Below, in pieces: positions 56,274 through 64,000 of a DNA stretch of 64,000 bases. The translations under genes were made by a program, and so were the position numbers. The notes under the pieces are model-generated. The model did no database searches, was not told where the DNA came from, and saw only the letters and a program-made list of their open reading frames with translations. Source of the DNA: Vandiemenella viatica (lineage: Eukaryota > Arthropoda > Insecta > Orthoptera > Morabidae); the NCBI GenBank assembly GCA_031002005.1, contig CM061921.1:174228935-174292934 (forward strand), in the 5' to 3' direction. Every line of letters begins with the position of its first letter. Positions within the stretch are counted from its first letter, which is position 1.

Positions 56274-56559
56274 GTGCTGTTTGCGTTTCATATGGTTCTT
56301 TTCACTCTGTATGGCTCTTCTTGTTCCTTTGAATCTGTGAAGCTTTCTTTTATTCTAGATGGGTTGTCTAAAAGTTTTTACCTGATTAAATTGTGGTCAC
56401 TTAAAACCTTCTGTCATGATTATAGCGTGCATCCGTGGGAAGTCTTTTTTTATTATTTTGAGTTTGAATTATTTCGTAATACAAAATATTCATATGAGCT
56501 ATATATTCGTCATAGGTAGTCTTTTCGGTTTGTAGGATATAGGCTAGAGTACTGTATAT

Positions 56560-59500
56560 CCTAGCATCCTTTGAACCATATTGTGTTTCGTTTCAGGATA
56601 TCACAGTTTGTCGGGTTTCAGTATCTCTTGGATACTCACATTTAAAGGGGACATTCTGTCGATGAAGTCTGTTCTTCGCCTTGCCCACTACCATATTCTC
56701 TGGTTAGGGTCACATGTAATTCTGTGCATCAGTGTGTCAGTATTCTCACATTTTCTTCACCTGCCATTCGGGGATAGATGTATTTCATAAAGTCTTCTGT
56801 TGGTTCACATGTTGTCATCTACCACATCATGGCACAATGATTGTGTTTTAGAGTTTAGTGTTTAATTGGTTACATTTTGCCAGATGTTGCTCTAGGTGAA
56901 TTGTGGATTTGTAACTTCGATTTTATTCCTGTGGTTTGATGTGTTGAATATTTTTTTTTTTTTTTTTTTTTTTTTGGTTTCCTTGTTATGTAAAGTACAT
57001 CCTTTGGTTTTTGTATAGACTGTTTCGCGGTGGAATTTTCTTCTGTGCGGAAGGATGAACTTTATGGAGGCCATGTTACTTTGAAGATCTTACCCCTGCT
57101 TGCAAACCACTCACGCAGATTCTGTATCCGATCTACAATTGGGTTGGTTATCGCCAGTACTTGGGTGATGTAAACCATTTTACGTAATGAGGACACTTGT
57201 GTGATTTTAGCCCTCCGTATTGTATCCAAGTCCCTATCGAAACGCATGTTTATACCATACCTGATTTTCGGAAATGTTACGAGCCGGTTTTTGGTTATTG
57301 TTTACAGAATGTTATTCTGATAAACAATCCCTAATGTCTTATATTCCTCTACTTGTTCATATCATGTGTCTGTTGGTAGTGAGATATCTCCAATACTTAT
57401 TGGGAGCAGTGCTGTTTTCTTTTGGTTTACTTGGCAGTTGCTGCACCCGTGAATGTTGTAATTATTTCGCGCGTCGTTTGGATGTCTTTCATTGAAGTTT
57501 GGGCTATGCGCATGCTCTGTATGTAAATTGATTCCCATTCGGGTTTAAGCCTGTTAAATTTTGGTGGCATTTCTCTAGGAGTGGTTCCATTACCAGTGCG
57601 TATAGAATCATTGATAGTGGGCATCCTTGTCTTACCGAACTTTCTATCTTGACAGGTGCTGACAGATTTCCATTTATAAAAAGTTTTAAATGTGTGTTTG
57701 TGATGATCTTCTTTATTACTTCCATGAATAGGGACCCTAAAGCTTCATGTGCTTTGATTTTTAATAGGTACTTATGCTCAGTTCGATGGAATGCTTTTTC
57801 AAAACCGAGAAATAGTAATGCTGATGGAGTTTGTTTACCCCGCTTACGATATTGCGGTATTCGCATACTGTATTCAGGATGCTGCATCCAGGGATGGTAC
57901 TAGTTCGGTGACTGGGATTCCAGGTCTAGTTTTGAGTATTCTTGTTAGTATTTTAAAATCTGAATTTAGCAAAGTCGTTGTTCTTATTTCGTTGATATGT
58001 TTGATTGTTTGATTTGGTTTCCTTTTGATGCAAGCACTATGATTCCCTCCGTGAAAGTGGTGGGAAGATTTGGTTCGGTCGATATGTCATTAAGAATCTC
58101 TGGAAACGAGTTTCGTAACATGGGCCAGTAATGGACGTAAAGTTCAATAGGTAGCCCATCAGGCCCTGAGGATTTTCCTCTTGCTACTTAGTTTATGGAT
58201 GTTTGAATTTCGTCCTGGTAAAAAATCTTTGTTGGAGTTTCCGAATCTTCCGCACTTGCCGTGTTATGTGAGTTGGATATTAACTTGGTGGTTGCCACCG
58301 TGCTGGATGGGATTGACTTACAAATAGTTTTATAGTGTGCAGTAATTTCTTTAGTTACATCTCTTCAGTTTTTGATGTTTTCACCATTTTCTTGTGTTAT
58401 ATTGGTTATTAACGATTTTCCCTTTTTTACACCTTATTAGGTGCTCTAAGGCTGCCGTTTCTTTGGTTGCGATTTCAGACGGTTTTGAAGCTGTCAAGAA
58501 TTTATTTGTTTGCATATTTTGTAAGGATTGGATCTTAGCTTTGTAATTTTTTTATGTTTATGTCGACGGTTATGGTGGCCTTTAGGTATGATTTCCTGAT
58601 GCACCTATAGTAGTATTTTACTGTGCCTTTCGATCCAATTGAACTTTTGTGTCTTGTAGGATATTCGGGTGCATTTTAGTTTCGGTTTCACATGTCCGAC
58701 CCATCATATTAGTGTGTTTTTATAATTTTGACAGTGTTTCAGACTTTCGTCCAAACTCTTTTGATTTCTTCGTCTAGCGCCGGGTCTTCAAGCATAAAGG
58801 TGTTTCATTTCCAGTATCCTTTCCCTTTGCTAACTAGTTGTCTCTGCATGTTGATATTACATTGCATACTGTTTTGATCCGAGACGCTTAGAAGAAAAAT
58901 GGTTGCACTTGTTGCTTTGGGTAGGAGAGTACCATCAAGTAAATACTGTCTAGTCGGCTTGCCGAGGTACTTGAGACGTATGTGTAGGCTGTGGTATTTC
59001 CGTGAATGGATTCCCATCAATAGTTAAAATCCGTCCCTCGAATGAGGTTTGTCAGCTTTGATCTTTTTGGGCTAATAAACAGTTGAAGTCGCCTCCCATG
59101 ATTATTGTGCCTTTGGTATTTCCCAACAGGTAAGGTAGTTCTGTTTTGAATAAGTATGCTCTGTGGGCTCTGAGGTTATTGCCGGAGGGGGCATATATCA
59201 TATATATATTGAGATTCGCATGTCGTTTATTATAGTTGCTATGGTCCTGCTGTCTGTTAATCTTTCAGTACCAATCGTCTCAGTCCCCTCTTTGATCATG
59301 AGGGCCGTTTCCATGTCGATTTCTCTGGAATAATTGATTATTCATTCGTAGCCACGTTTGTTAAGTTCCATAAAAGTTACTTCTTGCAACACTGCAAGAT
59401 CAATACTGTTCTGTTTAATATAATCCGCTAGGCATTTTATTTTGAATGGCGTAATTATTCGATTCAAGTTTATTGATGCAATGCTATAACTTTGATTGGT
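56560..59500 (-). pseudogene. L1/Tx1-like ORF2: endonuclease, RT, CCHC finger (copy 3)
   Basis: On the minus strand the endonuclease (59500-59040) shows SINLNRI, LAVLQEVTFMELNKRGYE, IYAPSGNNLRAHRAY and IIMGGDFNCLLA. The RT follows: GKSSGPDGLPIELYVHYW (near 58150), LGFEKAFHRTEHKYLL, SSVRQGCPLSMILYALVMEP (57620s) and a lost or altered catalytic box (text reads TYRACA where YADD is expected). The thumb region YITQVLAITNPIVDRIQNL is at 57200. The C-terminal finger CENTDTLMHRITCD and IW-W motif lie near 56700-56760. About 0.98 kb of coding per kb is recognisable; frameshifts and stops are frequent. Confidence 0.75.
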
Positions 59501-60654
59501 TTCAATTGATTATTGCACATCTCATCAGTTTCTTTCATTACTTCCTCTTACCAGATTTCTGTTCAAAGGAGTTTTGCCTTTCTTCTTCTCGTTTCCTTTG
59601 CTTGTTGGCGTATTTCGGTGTTTCTTGATCTTCCACTCTCGCTTTGGTTATTTACTCTTCTTCTTTTCTTGGTTTGGCTGTATTTGTCATTCTTTCAACT
59701 TTCTCTGCTGTTCCTTTTAGTTATTTACCGTTGTTTTCGATTCGTTCGGCGAGGGCTAAGCGGTTTTTTTTTTTTTTTTTTTTTTGGCTACTTATAGAAT
59801 GAAATATTGGGGTCATCTATGTTCGAACTTCTGCTAGATTGTCGTGTTATTCTCTTCTCCCATATTCATTCTTCAGCTTTGCTAATGGTTGTTGCAGAGT
59901 GTATCTCATTCCGTTGTTTTGTTTCTGGGTCTTCTTTTGTCTGGTGACTTGTCGTTTTGTTTGTGTATGTTTATGCCTGTGTGACGTAGTCTGGGCTACT
60001 CTCTTCTTCAATTTCTTCTCCTATCTGCTCCGGTTCTTCAATTTCCTCTTTTTCTTGCCCTAATTCTTCAGGTAGTTTCTCTTGTTTCCGATTGTCCTGT
60101 TCCAAGTTATCCTCCACGCCCATCTCCATGTATTCCGCGTTGTCCATCATTTCCGTGTGTTGCTCATTTCCTGTGCGACGTATGTTTACACTATTGTCTT
60201 AATGTGCCGTGGCTTTTGCATATGTCATTGTATTATCTTCCTTATTAACCACTGCGACTATTGCATTTACATCAGTTGTTACCAATTTCTGTTTCTGGAG
60301 TTGTATGTGCGCCGTTTGGTACACTCAGATCTTAGATGTCATGGATCATTGCAAATGGAGCATGTGCGCGAATGTCCCTCATATATTATTAATGGTTTGT
60401 AACCCTGTATTACTACATAGCAGGGTATATGCTATTTAAAATCAATTTTCACACACCATATGCCGTTGTTGGGTTGGAATCTGACCTTAGAGCACTATTT
60501 TTCGTCCGTTGCCGTTATGATGTTTGCATAATTTCGGATTGCTGCCGTTACAGATTTCAACACATTAAAAACTCTTACCGTTCGTAGCCCCACCGCTGCG
60601 CGGCTATAACAATAATTCCGTGTGGTCGTAATGACGTGGTGACAGGATTTCCAT

Positions 60655-60845
60655 TGGCTGCGCATTCCACCCCTGTCGTTGGGAGGCATCCATAAATTAC
60701 GTGAGGTGATTTTCCGGACCCCCTCCCTCCCCCCTGTGAGATCTTTTTTTTTTTTTTTAGCTTTACAATTAAAATAATTTTCACATAACCTCACGTGAGA
60801 TTTCCGCAAATCCCCCCCCCCCCCTTGGTGAGATTTATGAATGCA
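60655..60845. repeat. C-rich foldback repeat, second copy
   Basis: Begins ggcatccataaattacgtga, as at 16299, then tttccggaccccctccctcc, a T-run of 15, and tcacgtgagatttccg with a C-run of 13 and ggtgagattt. The far inverted end is not preserved. Confidence 0.55.
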
Positions 60846-60889
60846 TTCTACCCGCCTTAACCTAGCCCGGCAATCCTCTCGGGTACAGG

Positions 60890-61090
60890 GGACCTACAGT
60901 TTAACGTGTAATCCGAACCACGGAAGTGTTCTGGTGTACTTCACATTACACAGCAAGCTGTGCTAGAGGTGAACGACGGGTTAAGTGCCTATGAAAATTC
61001 CCGTCGACACAAGTATTCGAACCATGGACCTTTCGATCTCCAGTCAGACGCCTTAACCATTGAGCCACCAGACCGCTTGCTTGGCTTATA
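60890..61090 (-). repeat. tRNA-derived SINE (family C), tRNA-Ser-like head
   Basis: Minus strand: GGTGGCTCAATGGTTAAGG (box A region), CTGACTGGAGATCGAAAGG (anticodon-arm region resembling tRNA-Ser GGA) and GGTTCGAATACTTG (box B). The body is CGGGAATTTTCATAGGC and TAGCACAGCTTGCTGTGTAA, then GGATTACACGTTAAACTGTA, which it shares with the family B body. Matches 37160-37305. Confidence 0.7.
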
Positions 61091-61407
61091 TAGGCCTATA
61101 CAGAACTTACGTTCCGTTTGGATTCTGGTGGTCGGATTTTCCTCCAGTTTTCTCTATGATCGCATTGCACAAGTTGTCATTTGTCATTTTAACATGAACT
61201 GCGTAGGTCAAGAAGTCCATTTGGATTACATATAAATCCGCGTCTGTCAACTTGAATTTTTCGCACAAACATTCATGAATGTCATATGCATGTGTTCTTG
61301 TCTCTCTTGTATTGATGACGAATTTCATAGTGTTCTTTCGTAACCTTAGTTGAGGAAGTATCGAGCCACCATTCGCTACCGCAGCTCGATGCGAACTAGT
61401 CATCGGC

Positions 61408-61640
61408 CCACTATCTGATGTAGCTTTACAGAAGCTTACACATGCTATACGTATGTCACCATTCAGTTAGTTTTCAAAATTCCATTACAAAATATATTAA
61501 TTATACAGAAAAAACTACCCTATGTCCCCTCCGATGTCAAACAGGCTTTCCTTGTGTAACTCTATGAACATCGGACAAGCCGTTTACCAGTGAAAACTTA
61601 ACAAACAGACAGACACATTTATAATATTAGTACAGATTTA
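61408..61640 (-). repeat. Family B composite unit, remainder after LINE copy 3
   Basis: Resumes with the outer tRNA-like head, then tgtcaccattcagttagttt, ctatgtcccctccgatgtc, ggacaagccgtttaccag and a short cacatttataatattagta that ends the unit. Confidence 0.7.
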
Positions 61641-61904
61641 CCGCTTTTTCTGGCAAACGTAGGTGTTTAAAATAATATCAGCAGACGGCTGTAATGTGAT
61701 GTGTCGAAAATCGAAGTATTAATATAAAACTGGAATGTTTCTATATATCGACTTCAGTACCATACAAACTATATAAATATAAATCGATAAATATCGATGA
61801 TTTCCACAAAATGTCTTCCCGTTGTTTATGAGTGTAGGTGCAGTTCTGAAGTGATAAGTGAAATTAATTGTTGTCTTTTAAAGAAAAATATTATTCAGAA
61901 ATTT

Positions 61905-63470
61905 AAAATTGCCAGCAGACACGTTTTGTTCTGTTTGCGGACTTTACATTGGATCTAAACAAGTAAAACATAAAATTTTGTTTGGCACTAATTTCCGTGA
62001 GGCGTAGCATGCTTATTCCGGTGTGCATGTTCAAGACCAACATGTTAAATGGGTTCCCCATGTGACTTGTGCCAGCTGCTTATCCACTTTAGAAGGCTGG
62101 CTACGTGGAACAAGAAAATGTATGTTATTTACAATTCCTTGAATATGGCGAGAGCCTACAAATCATCAAGACAACTAGTTGGATATTACACATTAAAAAA
62201 AAATCTTATATCATCAACTGTTACAGTAACACATAGCAATGAGCTGCCAATTCCATCACCGCCAAAAAACGATTATTGAAGAAGAACTAAAGAGGAATTC
62301 AATTGAAGACAGTGATTTCAGGTTTAGTCATGAGAGTTTGGAACCACAACACTTTACTCAAAGGGCGCTAATGACCCCGTCGTTGGCGCGCCCTTAACCC
62401 TAACAACAACAAAAACTTTACTCAACAGAATTTGGGTGACGTTGTAAGAGAGTTGCAAATAACCAAATCAAAGGCTGAACTCCCTGCATACCGTCTTAAG
62501 GAACACAACATACCTGATAAATCCTGCAAAAACAAAGTAAAGCATGAGGATCTTGCATGCTTCTGCCAAACTGACGAAAATTTGCGTTTTTGTAATGTTA
62601 ACAGTCTCTTTGAGCACATTAAAATTTTTCATGAAACAGAAAAATGGCGTCTGTTTAAAGATAGCTCGACTAGAAGTCTCAAAGCTATCTTACTGCACAA
62701 GGGGGACAAGTTTCCGTCCATATCAGTAGCTCGTTATGCACAACTGAAAGAGACGAACATATGAAAATATGAATGTTACAAATGTGATCTTTGTGGTGAT
62801 TTTAAGATTTTGGGATTTCTTATGTGACTTCAGGGTGCTACACCAAATATTCCTGCTTCCTCTGCCTGTAGGATAGCAGAGCAGATGATCAGCTTTCACC
62901 AGGAGAGAATGGCCATCTAGATAAGAGCTCCTTTCAGTTGCATATAACGTTAGAAATGAGTCCCTTACCATAACTACATACAAAACTTGTCAAACAATTA
63001 TTCAAAGGTTTAGATAGCAATAGTGTGGCTCTGAGCTTCATAAGACAAATGTTCCCCATGATAAGTGATGCAAAAATAAAAGGTAGAATTTGCACCAGAC
63101 CTCAGATTCTTATGATGTTGAAGTCAAAAGAACTTCTAGATGCAATGACTCTTGATGAAAGAAATGTTTGGGACGAACTTAGAATCTTAGTGGAACAGTT
63201 TTTAGGCAACAATAGAAATGAGGATTACATACAACTGATGGAAAGTTACCATATTCTTGGATGCAATATGTCTGTGAAAATGCGTTACTTGTTTTCTTAT
63301 ATCGATTTTTTGAGGACCAATTGAGGAGCTGTAAGTGAGGAACATGATGAACGCTTTCACGAAGACATTCACTGTTTGGAAAGAAAGTATCATGGATGTT
63401 GGGTCTGTGCTATGATGGGAGACTATGTATTGGGTACAGTACGTGCAGAAGGGTCAGCGAAACATAAAAG
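61905..63470 (+). pseudogene. Transposon-like gene of an uncharacterised arthropod family (broken)
   Basis: Blocks in order: DTFCSVCGLYIGSKQVKHK and VKWVPHVTCASCLSTLEGWL (paired CX2C, zinc-binding look; 61913-62095), LGDVVRELQITKSKAELPAY (62430), EKWRLFKDSSTRSLKAILLH (62640), CDLCGDFKILGF (62775), MFPMISDAKIKGRICTRPQI (63050), GCNMSVKMRYLFSYIDF (63260) and EEHDERFHEDIHCLERKYHG (63340). I recall the same order in long uncharacterised proteins that occur in many copies in arthropod genomes, probably transposon encoded; I cannot name the family. At least five stops or frameshifts, a missing central block and a micro-retroposon at 62362-62414 make it dead. Confidence 0.65.
62362..62414 (+). repeat. 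Micro-retroposon (53 bp) with perfect 11-bp target duplication
   Basis: ACTTTACTCAA lies at 62351-62361 and again at 62415-62425. Between them: GGGCGC (62363-62368), TAATGACC, a short loop, GCGCCC (62388-62393), TTAA and (AAC)n with A-rich end. It interrupts the transposon-like gene between QHFTQ and NLGDVV, which are contiguous once the unit and one duplicate are ignored. Confidence 0.9.
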
Positions 63471-64000
63471 GTAAAGCCGTTCTGATGTACATTTTTGAAA
63501 GACACTATTATTGTTTGAAGATTCAATGTTATTCAATATGTTTCCACTTATTCTTGCCAATCCTTCAGGTAGTGTATGTTAGATTTCTGTTATTGAACTC
63601 TTATTATATTAAGTAAACATGTAATATTAGCAGTTTTTAAGAAAACTGAAAAAAGTGTTATTACAGCCAAAATGTTGACACTTAAGAAAAACTACTTGCA
63701 TATTCATACTCAGCATCATCAAATCAAGTTATAAACACTACATAACTAAGATAAACAAAAACTTGGTGAAATTTTGTTTAGTGTTAGAGGTAGCTCTTAT
63801 ACCAAGAAGGTCTAACCGAAATTCGCGTTGAGGACCACGCTTAGCATTTAACTTCCCGCTAAATTCTATCTAACAGTGCATAGATATTTTGTTTGATTTA
63901 AATATGATCTGTTTTATACCTAACAGCACAAATAGAAATTAAGGAGAGAATGTATCACTTAATTTGTTCCCTATCTTCAAATATCTAAATTTTGAAAGTA
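63471..64000. other. No gene recognised
   Basis: AT-rich flank after the broken transposon-like gene. The terminal part of that element may extend here, but no motif or inverted end is visible. Confidence 0.4.

Larger units (their letters stand above)
59870..61403 (-). pseudogene. L1/Tx1-like ORF1 (copy 3), with nested repeats
   Basis: N-terminal part (61403-61107): NTMKFVINTRETRTHAYDIH and KLTDADLYVIQMDF, matching the 10-11 kb ORF1. It is interrupted by a family C SINE and the C-rich foldback (61095-60655), then resumes with GLRTVRVFNVLKSV and NYANIITATDEK (RRM-like core, about 60600). A zinc knuckle CSICNDP-stop-HLRSEC follows near 60310-60350, with a stop in place of one spacer residue, and a glutamate-rich tail runs to about 59870. 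Confidence 0.7.
55758..61407 (-). mobile_element. L1/Tx1-like LINE, copy 3, most complete
   Basis: Minus-strand LINE of about 5.6 kb including nested insertions. The 3' end is an A-run followed by a C-run on the minus strand (plus 55758-55783, T then G). The 5' end near 61407 shares GTAGCGAATGGTGGCT with copy 1. To its right the family B unit resumes at CGGCCCACTATCTGATG, the outer part of the same tRNA-like head that is cut on the left at box B, so about 55 bases of the head are missing. It contains ORF1 and an ORF2 with endonuclease, RT and finger. Nested: family A SINE (56036-56273), C-rich foldback and family C SINE (60655-61095). Confidence 0.75.

Noticed and set aside
57649..58012. Plus-strand frames of 84 and 73 codons
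   Set aside because: Antisense to the LINE copy 3 polymerase, which has clear motifs on the minus strand.
59496..60439. Several Phe/Leu-rich plus-strand frames resembling membrane proteins
   Set aside because: Antisense of the charged ORF1 tail and endonuclease start of LINE copy 3.

Overview
The window looks like a piece of a large, repeat-rich arthropod nuclear genome, probably an insect and plausibly an orthopteran-type giant genome. That placement is inference from the mix of LINEs, tRNA-derived SINEs, an I-type element with RNase H and hAT-like DNA transposons. There are no bacterial features (no operons, no Shine-Dalgarno-spaced ORFs, no CRISPR). I see no intact host gene. Almost every long open frame that I recognise belongs to a mobile element, and nearly all are broken by stops, frameshifts or nested insertions.

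Layout. 0-2.5 kb: a 3' piece of a Jockey-like LINE that duplicates the copy at 33 kb and runs into a 1,000-N gap, then another LINE remnant. 4.6-7.5 kb: an RTE-like LINE on the minus strand, with a second copy at 17.3-18.4 kb. 8.26-10.03 kb: an I-type LINE 3' half with RNase H. 10.1-11.4 kb: an ORF1 of an L1/Tx1-like LINE family. 12.46-13.96 kb: a 1.5-kb non-autonomous hAT-like element with a perfect 8-bp target duplication, next to an L1/Tx1-like 3' end at 14 kb; a BED-finger transposase remnant lies at 15.5 kb. 16.3-17.1 kb: a C-rich foldback repeat and an array of hairpins sharing one loop. 18.9-19.6 kb: tRNA-derived SINEs. 20-26 kb: foldback, TG microsatellites and minisatellite. 27-30.2 kb: LINE fragments. 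30.4-34.3 kb: a Jockey-like LINE apparently nested in a DNA element.

37-61.6 kb is one old landscape: head-to-tail composite repeats (tRNA-like head plus Helitron-like module, about 420-540 bp per unit). They are interrupted by three copies of one L1/Tx1-like LINE family (40.0-47.6, 52.3-55.4 and 55.8-61.4 kb), all entering in or next to the tRNA-like head and all in the same orientation. The first copy is split by a near full-length Jockey-like element (42.9-47.2 kb); the third holds SINEs and a C-rich foldback. 61.9-63.5 kb carries a broken transposon-like gene of an arthropod family, split by a very small retroposon.

How the parts relate. The LINEs (RTE, Jockey, L1/Tx1-like) are the likely enzyme sources for the SINEs. 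The most notable pattern is a family of 53-57-bp retroposons with fixed 5' ends, target duplications and (AAC)n tails. Their hairpin is shared, with compensatory stem changes, by the 3' end of the longer tRNA-SINE. All assignments come from reading the sequence; no database search was possible.
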